A DNA stretch of 12,257 nt, taken from NCBI GenBank assembly GCA_015493405.1, contig WGDF01000094.1, forward strand, positions 1 through 12,257. Reading direction: 5' to 3'. Source of the stretch: Flavobacteriaceae bacterium (GTDB lineage Bacteria; Bacteroidota; Bacteroidia; Flavobacteriales; Flavobacteriaceae). How positions within the stretch are numbered: position 1 is the first letter of the stretch; each line of letters opens with the position of its first letter. Position numbers and translations under genes: made by a program. This document shows positions 7,197 through 12,257 of the stretch, piece by piece. Under the pieces are notes generated by a model, which ran no database searches, was not told the origin of the DNA, and saw only the letters and a list, made by a program, of their open reading frames with translations.

Positions 7197-7889
7197 TTAC
7201 CATACCATTGTCCAATAAACAATTTTGTTTTCTTTTTTTGAGATTGCAAAACCTTTAGAGTAACCATGTTGCCATTCTTTTAAAGATGCGGGGCGTTTTT
7301 CATTACAATTTTTTTTCCAAAAATCACCCGATTCTGCTTTAATAACACAAACTTCTAAATCATCAGGAATTGTATATTGATAATCATATAATGTATCATT
7401 TTTTACTTTTGTTTCAATTATATTTTTTCCAAGACCAAAATCATAACTTTCAAAATAAGGTATTGGTAATTTATTAGAAAAACATTTATTACATTTATCG
7501 ACCGAAAAAACATCTTGTTTAAGGGAATTAAGATTAATTATGATATTATCTTCAGTGTATTCGGTTTGATATTCAATTGGTATATCCATAAGCGAGTTTG
7601 TCTGTTCTTCATAATCGCTTTTGTTAACAATGAGATATATATCGCCATATTGAGCAATACAATCAAAAGTGGGAGGACACGAAGGGGGCGAAGAATAAAA
7701 TTGTAAATTAAAATTTTTTATTTTATGAGGAAAATGATCATTAATATTTTTTATTATTGATTCATTACCAAAATTCACAATGCTTTTAGTATATCTTTTA
7801 TTCAGTTCAACTAACGGAGCTGAACTACATTTCGCCATTAAAATAATTAGAATAATAAAATTCGTAAATCTAATACTATTGTTTTTCAT
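7197..7889 (-). CDS. Cysteine-rich lipoprotein of unknown function
   Basis: The protein has 230 residues and I do not recognise it. Residues 1-21 form a lipoprotein signal: MKNNSIRF, a hydrophobic Ile/Leu core, then LMAKC with the lipidated Cys at 21. Six further cysteines come in pairs: C71 and C77 (SCPPTFDC), C133 and C136 (DKCNKC), and C181 and C195. They may form three disulphides in the periplasm or outside the cell. The protein is rich in Asn, Lys, Ile and Tyr, and its codons (ATA, AAT, ATT, TTT) are more AT-biased than those of the flanking genes, which suggests acquisition by transfer. It overlaps by 14 bp a coding-like tail upstream that lacks a start. A role as an immunity or accessory lipoprotein of a lost partner is possible but not shown. 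Confidence 0.6.
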   Translation of the reverse strand: MKNNSIRFTNFIILIILMAKCSSAPLVELNKRYTKSIVNFGNESIIKNINDHFPHKIKNFNLQFYSSPPSCPPTFDCIAQYGDIYLIVNKSDYEEQTNSLMDIPIEYQTEYTEDNIIINLNSLKQDVFSVDKCNKCFSNKLPIPYFESYDFGLGKNIIETKVKNDTLYDYQYTIPDDLEVCVIKAESGDFWKKNCNEKRPASLKEWQHGYSKGFAISKKENKIVYWTMVW

Positions 7890-7983
7890 ATTTCTTAATA
7901 AAATCGTTTACGAGTTGGTTATTCTTATCCTTAAATTCATCTCCCGCACGATTGTATCGTGTGGCATGGTTTAATAAAACATA
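7876..7983 (-). pseudogene. Possible C-terminal remnant of an upstream gene
   Basis: A 35-codon open frame runs from just after a TAA at 7984-7986 to a TAG at 7876-7878. It contains no ATG, GTG or TTG. The translated tail includes HATRYNRAGDEFKDKNNQLV and ends KKYEKQ; it looks protein-like, hydrophilic and helical. Its stop overlaps the lipoprotein start by 14 bp, as coupled genes often do. It may be what is left of a deleted upstream partner, or chance in an AT-rich region. I cannot name the family. Confidence 0.3.
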
Positions 7984-8097
7984 TTAAAAACAATAATATC
8001 TTCTAATAAACCTTTTTATCCTATATAATATTGCACTATTAAACTTACAAGATATAAATTATCCGGATTGTGAAAAATATTATTGCAACCCATATCT

Positions 8098-8126
8098 CAA
8101 ATATAATAATTTTTATGTAATAACAA
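8098..8126 (-). promoter_or_regulatory. Promoter upstream of the lipoprotein region
   Basis: On the minus strand TATATTTG (8098-8105) fits TAnnTTTG, and TTG (8124-8126) lies 18 bp upstream, within the Flavobacterium range. It lies about 210 bp from the lipoprotein ATG at 7889, which implies a long leader or a lost first gene. Confidence 0.5.
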
Positions 8127-8147
8127 GTAGTTTTGTTTTAGGGTATT

Positions 8148-8180
8148 ATTGCATTCGGAATGCGATGCAATCGCGCATCA
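8148..8180. repeat. Cluster of overlapping, mutually exclusive palindromes
   Basis: Several perfect inverted repeats share the same bases. GCATTC-G-GAATGC spans 8151-8163. ATTGCAT (8148-8154) pairs with ATGCAAT (8165-8171). GCGAT (8162-8166) pairs with ATCGC (8170-8174). GATGC (8164-8168) pairs with GCATC (8175-8179). The pairs cannot all form at once. There is no T-run, so this is not a standard terminator. Confidence 0.55.
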
Positions 8181-8304
8181 GCAAGGAAGATTATTTAGTA
8201 AAAAAATAAGAAAGGATTTGTCGCAAACAGTAAAATATTTTTCTAATCCGAGCTTTTTTACGCATCGTCCAGCACTTCCAATATCAGACCGCTGTCATCA
8301 AACC

Positions 8305-8760
8305 TCAAAACAGTCGCATATCAAAACCAAAGGACTCTTTTGACAAAATTTTAATATTTTTAAAATCCGGATGATTCGGATTGAGCAAAAAATTAAAATC
8401 GCCTTGCACTACAGCCGAAGGCACTTTAAGCACAGCAAATTCATTGGTAAATACAAAAGCATCACCTAAACCTTGTGTTTCAACACGAGGCGGAAAAACA
8501 TCCCAGTCCGATGGCAGTACCTTGGTATCCAAAACCTCAATCGATAAATTAGCCGGAATATCTATCTGTAACATCATCATATCTTCGGGAATTAATCCGA
8601 TTGGTAAATGCACTAAAATTTCCGTTACTGCCAATGCCCTACAGCCTGCCGTATAAATCATTTCCACACCTTTGGAATTCCAACGATTACCGAATTTTGC
8701 CGCCCCGATTCCCGATAGTTCATCCGCATATTTAGCCTTGGTTAATCGATATACTTTCAT
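8305..8760 (-). CDS. RES-domain toxin of a Xre-RES toxin-antitoxin system
   Basis: This 151-residue protein is a complete RES domain, a fold related to ADP-ribosyltransferases. Characterised members (MbcT, P. putida Res, ParT) degrade NAD+ or ADP-ribosylate a target, stopping growth. The conserved residues are in place: YRLTKAKYA at the start, Arg26 in KFGNRWNSKG, Tyr36 in MIYTA, Glu47 in VTEILVHL and Ser115 in KVPSAVV, followed by NFLLNPNHPDF and the C-terminal FGFDMRLF. These are the Arg, Glu and Ser that give the family its name. The gene starts 22 bp after the stop of the antitoxin gene, in the usual antitoxin-first order, and both would be read from the promoter at 9340-9371. It is soluble and appears intact. 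Confidence 0.9.
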   Translation of the reverse strand: MKVYRLTKAKYADELSGIGAAKFGNRWNSKGVEMIYTAGCRALAVTEILVHLPIGLIPEDMMMLQIDIPANLSIEVLDTKVLPSDWDVFPPRVETQGLGDAFVFTNEFAVLKVPSAVVQGDFNFLLNPNHPDFKNIKILSKESFGFDMRLF

Positions 8761-8782
8761 GCGATAAAAAAGAAATTAATAA

Positions 8783-9319
8783 TTAAGCAAAAATACCATG
8801 AGCGATCCGGTTTAATTCTGCCAATACCAAATCCTTTCCATAAGAATCATGAAGCAAGTACGCCGGCGTCATATTGCCTAAAGCATAAGATGGTGTTGTC
8901 AGCCATTGATGAAATTTTTCGCGCGAACCGAAAACTTCCCTACCGTAATGTGTAACCTCTGCCAGTTCAATGATTTTTTCGGTATGTATGGGTTTAAAGT
9001 AAAAATCATTATCATTTTTGTGTCGTTGTAAAGTTTTGAGAGACAAGTTTAAATAATCAGCCCATTCCATATCGGTGAAAGGTAAAACAGATTTAATCTG
9101 ATCAAAAAACCGGTAAGTAATCCCCTTGCGTATAGTTTGAATAATGAGAAACTTATTGGAAAAAAAATCGTTAAATGTCACAACTTGTTTTCCGGATGTC
9201 GAAGCATAAACTGCCGGTAAATCCGAAAGGTAATTTTGTAATGATACCTCTGCCAAATGGTATAAATTATCAAATCTTGAGGAAGGATTAAGATGATTAT
9301 GGACGCCTTTTGTTTTCAT
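8783..9319 (-). CDS. Xre/MbcA/ParS-family antitoxin of the RES toxin
   Basis: From the ATG at 9319 the protein has 178 residues. The middle region (about 84-101, MEWADYLNLSLKTLQRHK) resembles the degenerate Xre helix-turn-helix. The C-terminal part (about 125-178), with REVFGSREKFHQWL and ending in AELNRIAHGIFA, is the MbcA/ParS/DUF2384 toxin-binding domain, whose end normally reaches into the RES active site. The protein should neutralise the toxin and repress its own operon. A TTG at 9379 is in frame but lies upstream of the promoter elements and operator palindromes, so it cannot be the start from that promoter; the ATG at 9319 is preferred. It is the first gene of the operon, with the toxin 22 bp downstream. 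Confidence 0.87.
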   Translation of the reverse strand: MKTKGVHNHLNPSSRFDNLYHLAEVSLQNYLSDLPAVYASTSGKQVVTFNDFFSNKFLIIQTIRKGITYRFFDQIKSVLPFTDMEWADYLNLSLKTLQRHKNDNDFYFKPIHTEKIIELAEVTHYGREVFGSREKFHQWLTTPSYALGNMTPAYLLHDSYGKDLVLAELNRIAHGIFA

Positions 9320-9331
9320 AACAATAAGTAA

Positions 9332-9363
9332 TTTGTCCACAAAGTTAAGACTTTTGTCCAAAA
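9332..9363. promoter_or_regulatory. Paired palindromes, candidate operator of the toxin-antitoxin operon
   Basis: Two perfect 12-bp inverted repeats with the same core are present: TTTGTCCACAAA (9332-9343) and TTTTGTCCAAAA (9352-9363). Their centres are 20 bp apart, about two helical turns, so bound dimers would sit on one DNA face. The first overlaps the -7 element and the second lies between -7 and -33. This is the layout expected of an autoregulatory antitoxin operator. Confidence 0.55.
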
Positions 9364-9371
9364 ATTCCAAA
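9340..9371 (-). promoter_or_regulatory. Promoter of the antitoxin-toxin operon
   Basis: On the minus strand TAACTTTG (9340-9347) fits TAnnTTTG, with TTTG (9368-9371) exactly 20 bp upstream. The -7 element ends 20 bp before the antitoxin ATG at 9319, so the leader is short. Confidence 0.7.
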
Positions 9372-9389
9372 TCTTTCAAAAAAATAATT

Positions 9390-9397
9390 TACTTTTG
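9390..9397 (+). promoter_or_regulatory. -7 element for rlmD
   Basis: TACTTTTG fits TAnnTTTG and ends 6 bp before the ATG at 9404. Transcription would start at or next to the start codon, giving a nearly leaderless mRNA. No TTG is found at the -33 distance. It rules out the in-frame TTG at 9395, which lies within the element. Confidence 0.5.
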
Positions 9398-9403
9398 CAA
9401 CCT

Positions 9404-10813
9404 ATGAGCAGACGAAAAAAACCTTTATTTAAAGATATAGAAATTACCGATTTAGGCGCAAAAGCAAAAGCGGTCGGACATGCCCCGGATGGTCGCGTTA
9501 TTTTTGCCCCTTATTTAGCCCCCGGCGATATTGCCGATGTGCAAGTCACCAAAAAACGCAAAGCCTATTATGAAGCTAAACCGGTCGAAATAAAAAAATA
9601 TGCCTCAATCCGCACACAACCGGCTTGCGCATATTTTGGCACCTGCGGGGGCTGCAAATTGCAACATATTGATTATGCACACCAAATTAAATACAAACAA
9701 AAAGAAGTTGAAAACAATCTCAAACGTTTAGGCAAACTCGACCTACCGGAAAATATTGAACCCATTATGGGTTCTCCCGAAATTTATCATTACCGCAACA
9801 AAATGGAATATTCGTTTTCAGCACGCCGTTGGCTCACGCCGGACGAAATCAAATCGGAAAAGCCCATTGACAATCCTGAAGGACTCGGCTTTCATATTGC
9901 CGGCATGTGGGACAAAGTTTTAGATATAAAAACATGCCATTTACAAGAGGAACCCTCCAATCAAATTCGCAATGCCGTCAAAGATTTTGCCCTCAAACAC
10001 CACATTCCCTTTTTTGACCCACGGCATAAAACCGGTCTGCTACGTACCTTAATGATTAGAAACACTTCCATAGGCGAATGGATGGTCGTCTTACAAGTCT
10101 ATCAAAATGATCGTCAAGCCATAGAAAGCCTTTTAGAACATCTCAAACAAAATTTTCCGCAAATTACCGCCTTACAATATATTGTCAATGAAAAAGACAA
10201 CGATTCTTTCTATGACCAAGATGTTATTCTATATCATGGCCGGGATTATATCGAAGAAAAATGGGAAGGCTTGACCTATCGCATTTCGGCTAAATCCTTT
10301 TTTCAGACCAATTCCGGACAAGCTTTGCGTATGTATCAAAAAGTGAGAGCATATGCCGCTATTCAACCCCATGAAACCGTTTACGATTTGTATACCGGAA
10401 CAGGAAGTATTGCTCAATTTATAGCCCGCGATGCCAAAAAAGTCATTGGGGTTGAAGCGGTTGCCGATGCCATTGCCGATGCTAAAAAAAATACAGCCTT
10501 AAACCATATTGATAATACTGAATTTGTGGTCGGTGATATGAAAACGGTTTTCACCCAAGATTTTATCGACCAATATGGTCAAGCGGATGTTGTGATAACC
10601 GATCCGCCACGAGACGGTATGCATGCTAAAGTGGTTGCGCAATTGCTATCTTTAGCTCCCGAACGCATTGTTTATGTCAGTTGTAACTCTGCTACGCAAG
10701 CCCGTGATCTGGCTTTGATGAAAGATCAATACGAAATTGTAAAAATGCAACCCGTGGACATGTTTCCACATACCCATCATGTCGAAAATATTGTCCTGCT
10801 CCGTCGAAAATAG
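9404..10813 (+). CDS. rlmD: 23S rRNA (uracil-C5)-methyltransferase, RlmD/RumA family
   Basis: From the ATG at 9404 the protein has 469 residues, somewhat longer than E. coli RlmD. The enzyme uses S-adenosylmethionine to methylate C5 of a uracil in 23S rRNA (U1939 in E. coli). Residues 1-65 form an N-terminal TRAM domain. The 4Fe-4S cluster ligands are visible as Cys75, Cys81, Cys84 (CAYFGTCGGC) and Cys178 (IKTCHLQ). The Rossmann methyltransferase domain has DLYTGTGSI (328-336), the DPPRDGMH motif (400-407), the nucleophile Cys427 in VSCNSATQARDL and the likely catalytic base Glu461 in HHVENIV. Bacteroidota may carry paralogues targeting other uracils (RlmCD-like), so the exact position is inferred. 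It is divergent from the toxin-antitoxin operon and convergent with the crotonase gene, 12 bp from its stop. Confidence 0.88.
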   Translation: MSRRKKPLFKDIEITDLGAKAKAVGHAPDGRVIFAPYLAPGDIADVQVTKKRKAYYEAKPVEIKKYASIRTQPACAYFGTCGGCKLQHIDYAHQIKYKQKEVENNLKRLGKLDLPENIEPIMGSPEIYHYRNKMEYSFSARRWLTPDEIKSEKPIDNPEGLGFHIAGMWDKVLDIKTCHLQEEPSNQIRNAVKDFALKHHIPFFDPRHKTGLLRTLMIRNTSIGEWMVVLQVYQNDRQAIESLLEHLKQNFPQITALQYIVNEKDNDSFYDQDVILYHGRDYIEEKWEGLTYRISAKSFFQTNSGQALRMYQKVRAYAAIQPHETVYDLYTGTGSIAQFIARDAKKVIGVEAVADAIADAKKNTALNHIDNTEFVVGDMKTVFTQDFIDQYGQADVVITDPPRDGMHAKVVAQLLSLAPERIVYVSCNSATQARDLALMKDQYEIVKMQPVDMFPHTHHVENIVLLRRK

Positions 10814-10825
10814 TCCGGATTTAAA

Positions 10826-11584
10826 TCACTTCTTCTTATGAGCAAAAGCTGCCATCCTTTTTTGCCATTCTTTGGTTTGTGATAAAAATGCAAAATTATC
10901 TGCTGCATAAAGTTTGGCCGCTTCTATTTCGCGCTTGGTGGTGAAATTAACCGTATTTTTGGTATACAACAAAGCTAATTCAGGCGCTTCCATTATTTGT
11001 AAAGCTTTTTCCTTGGCAAAAGTGAGTAAATTTTCGGGAGATACCATATAATTGACCAATCCCATAGACAAGGCTTCGTCGCTTTCCAATATTCTGCCCG
11101 TGAGCAATAAATCTTTGCTACGTCCATCCCCAATAATAGCTTTGAGATACATGGTGCAAGTTGCCGGTAGAATAGCGCCTAATTTAACAGCCGGATAGCC
11201 CACTTTAGCTGAACTTGACATAATACGAATATCGGCAGCTGTAGCATATCCGAAACCGCCACCTAAGGCTAAACCATTGATTACAGCAAGCGTCGGTTTA
11301 GTGAAATTGTATATCAATTCGGAAGTACTCTCAAGCAATAAAGCAAATTTTCGTGCTTGCTCAACCGTCTTTAAGTCCAGCAAAGATTTTAAATCTACAC
11401 CGGATGAAAAGGCTTTGCCTTCGCCGGTTATAATTAATACTTTCAACGCTTCGTTTGTCGCTTCTTTTTTCAAGAATTGCGACAATTCGATTAATAACTC
11501 GCTGTGAAAAGCATTATATTTATCGGGACGGTTAAATTTTAAAACACCTATGCCCTCTTGTAATTGATAAGATAAAAAATTCAT
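10826..11584 (-). CDS. Crotonase-family protein (enoyl-CoA hydratase/isomerase-like), atypical active site
   Basis: This 252-residue protein has the length and fold of the crotonase superfamily, whose members act on acyl-CoA thioesters. The two oxyanion-hole segments are present: KAFSSGVDL (57-65) and NGLALGGGFGYA (103-114). FNRPDKYNAF (17-26) is the usual CoA-side motif. Both glutamates of a true enoyl-CoA hydratase are missing: the GGG-x-E position is Gly112 and the P-E-x-K-L-G position is Ala132 (YPAVKLG). It is therefore unlikely to hydrate enoyl-CoA by the standard mechanism; an isomerase, hydrolase or other crotonase reaction is more likely. The ATG at 11584 is the start, with TACCTTTG 20 bp upstream. 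It stands alone, with no other fatty-acid genes in view. Confidence 0.82.
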   Translation of the reverse strand: MNFLSYQLQEGIGVLKFNRPDKYNAFHSELLIELSQFLKKEATNEALKVLIITGEGKAFSSGVDLKSLLDLKTVEQARKFALLLESTSELIYNFTKPTLAVINGLALGGGFGYATAADIRIMSSSAKVGYPAVKLGAILPATCTMYLKAIIGDGRSKDLLLTGRILESDEALSMGLVNYMVSPENLLTFAKEKALQIMEAPELALLYTKNTVNFTTKREIEAAKLYAADNFAFLSQTKEWQKRMAAFAHKKK

Positions 11585-11604
11585 TTTTTTTAATTTTTAT
11601 CAGA

Positions 11605-11612
11605 CAAAGGTA
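11605..11612 (-). promoter_or_regulatory. -7 element for the crotonase-family gene
   Basis: TACCTTTG on the minus strand fits TAnnTTTG and ends 20 bp before the ATG at 11584. No TTG is seen at the -33 spacing, so only the proximal element is supported. Confidence 0.5.
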
Positions 11613-11675
11613 TTTATTTTAATTCTCATAAGATAAAAAACGCTTACAAATTTCACCTAATAAAAATATGTTGCT

Positions 11676-11683
11676 TAACTTTG
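11676..11683 (+). promoter_or_regulatory. -7 element for the M48 protease gene
   Basis: TAACTTTG fits TAnnTTTG and lies 71 bp upstream of the ATG at 11755. A short ORF from the ATG at 11714 ends after 10 codons within the leader. No clear -33 TTG is seen. Confidence 0.5.
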
Positions 11684-11754
11684 CGCCGTTATTTCAGATA
11701 AAAATAAAATCCAATGCATCTCGCTATCAAAAATCAACTGTTTTAATATTTCTT

Positions 11755-12257
11755 ATGCAAGCTTCTACATTATTCTACCTGTTTATCTTTTTTTTGTTGG
11801 TCGAATTCCTCTTAGAAAAGTATTTGGATTGGCTCAATGCCAAACATTTTAAGACGGTTTTACCTGAAGCCTTATCTGATGTTTACGATCCGGAAACTTA
11901 TCAAAAATCACAAGCTTATAAACAGGCCAATTACCACTTTGAGTTGTTGACATCTACCCTTAGCTTTGTAATTTTGCTTGGCTTTCTTTTTTTAAATGGT
12001 TTTGCTTGGCTTGATGATGTCGTGGCTCAAATAACAGACAACAGCTTTTGGCAATCTCTGATTTATTTTGGTATTTTACTCCTTGCCAGCAGTCTTTTAA
12101 ATCTACCTTTGACTTATTATCAAACTTTTGTTATCGAAGAAAAATTCGGTTTTAACCAATCGACTCGAAAATTATTTTTTATAGATCAACTTAAATCCTT
12201 ATTCCTAAGTTTGCTTTTGACCGGCCTACTCTTAGCGGCGTTTTTATGGTTTTACCA
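11755..12257 (+). CDS. M48 family (Ste24-like) membrane metalloprotease, C-terminus cut by window edge
   Basis: 167 codons are visible from the ATG at 11755; the frame runs off the right edge. This is the N-terminal membrane domain found before the peptidase M48 domain of Ste24/CAAX-protease-like enzymes. Hydrophobic helices lie at about 5-22, 63-83, 101-120 and 147-167. The hallmark cytoplasmic segment is EEKFGFNQS (128-136), matching the family's conserved E-x-F-G-F-N motif. The zinc-binding HExxH lies beyond the window and cannot be checked. In eukaryotes Ste24 trims prenylated proteins; bacterial relatives are thought to act in membrane protein quality control. The ATG at 11714 is out because its frame stops at once. 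Confidence 0.85.
   Translation, partial: MQASTLFYLFIFFLLVEFLLEKYLDWLNAKHFKTVLPEALSDVYDPETYQKSQAYKQANYHFELLTSTLSFVILLGFLFLNGFAWLDDVVAQITDNSFWQSLIYFGILLLASSLLNLPLTYYQTFVIEEKFGFNQSTRKLFFIDQLKSLFLSLLLTGLLLAAFLWFY

Larger units (their letters stand above)
7890..8304. other. Gene-poor AT-rich interval between lipoprotein and RES toxin
   Basis: About 415 bp hold no convincing complete gene. The contents are the 35-codon remnant next to the lipoprotein, a good minus-strand promoter (8098-8126) and a cluster of overlapping palindromes (8148-8180). A 25-codon minus-strand ORF starting at the ATG at 8091-8093, just after that promoter, begins MGCNNIFHNPDN and ends before the remnant in a different frame. 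The whole stretch reads like decayed sequence. Confidence 0.5.

Noticed and set aside
8258..8320. Minus-strand frame after the RES toxin reading FDDSGLILEVLDDA then stop
   Set aside because: It has only about 20 codons, has no start, and overlaps the end of the toxin in another frame. The RES protein already ends at its usual C-terminus, so a frameshifted extension is not supported.
8149..8343. Plus-strand 64-codon ORF starting at TTG
   Set aside because: It has no ribosome-binding site or recognisable domain, it runs through the palindrome cluster, and its end overlaps the toxin gene on the other strand.
9320..9379. Longer antitoxin start (TTG at 9379)
   Set aside because: It lies upstream of the -7, -33 and operator elements, so the mRNA from that promoter would not contain it.
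9395..9403. Longer RlmD start (TTG at 9395)
   Set aside because: It lies inside the predicted -7 element and adds only three residues before the ATG at 9404.

Overview
The window looks like an AT-rich chromosomal segment of a Bacteroidota bacterium, probably flavobacterial. The reasons are: many starts are preceded by the Bacteroidota -7 element TAnnTTTG, several with a TTTG about 20 bp upstream; there are small signal-peptide proteins ending in Phe that resemble outer-membrane beta-barrels; and the XerD, FtsE, RlmD, DUF1599 and UmuD-like proteins have the form typical of that phylum. No rRNA, tRNA, CRISPR array or insertion sequence was seen.

Layout. 1-684 (-) is the N-terminal part of a lipoprotein that runs off the left edge. 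799-1398 (-) is a small outer-membrane barrel protein, divergent from xerD (1468-2361, +), a complete tyrosine recombinase. xerD converges on a second small barrel-like secreted protein (2366-2827, -). Next on the minus strand is an Mpo1/DUF962-like membrane protein (2889-3208) broken by a one-base deficit in an A/T homopolymer. 3398-5897 (+) is a tight three-gene unit: an FtsE-type ABC ATPase and two family 2 glycosyltransferases. Convergent to it, on the minus strand, a UmuD-like self-cleaving peptidase (6484-6933) is followed 28 bp downstream by a DUF1599 protein made of two tandem domain copies (5904-6455).

About 6960-8300 is a gene-poor, very AT-rich accessory patch. It holds one unrecognised cysteine-rich lipoprotein (7197-7889, -), a short coding-like tail with no start upstream of it, and a cluster of overlapping palindromes. 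Next comes a Xre/MbcA/ParS-type antitoxin and RES-domain toxin operon (8305-9319, -). Its promoter is overlapped by two 12-bp palindromes centred exactly 20 bp apart, a good operator candidate. Divergent from it is rlmD (9404-10813, +), a 23S rRNA uracil-C5 methyltransferase, which converges on a crotonase-family protein (10826-11584, -) lacking both usual catalytic glutamates. The window ends inside a Ste24-like M48 membrane protease (11755 onward, +).

Most of the window is ordinary housekeeping sequence. The points most worth a second look are the frameshifted Mpo1-like gene, the toxin-antitoxin operator pair, the UmuD/DUF1599 pairing without a polymerase, the non-canonical crotonase and the accessory patch. 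I did not find convincing evidence of an entirely new multi-gene system.
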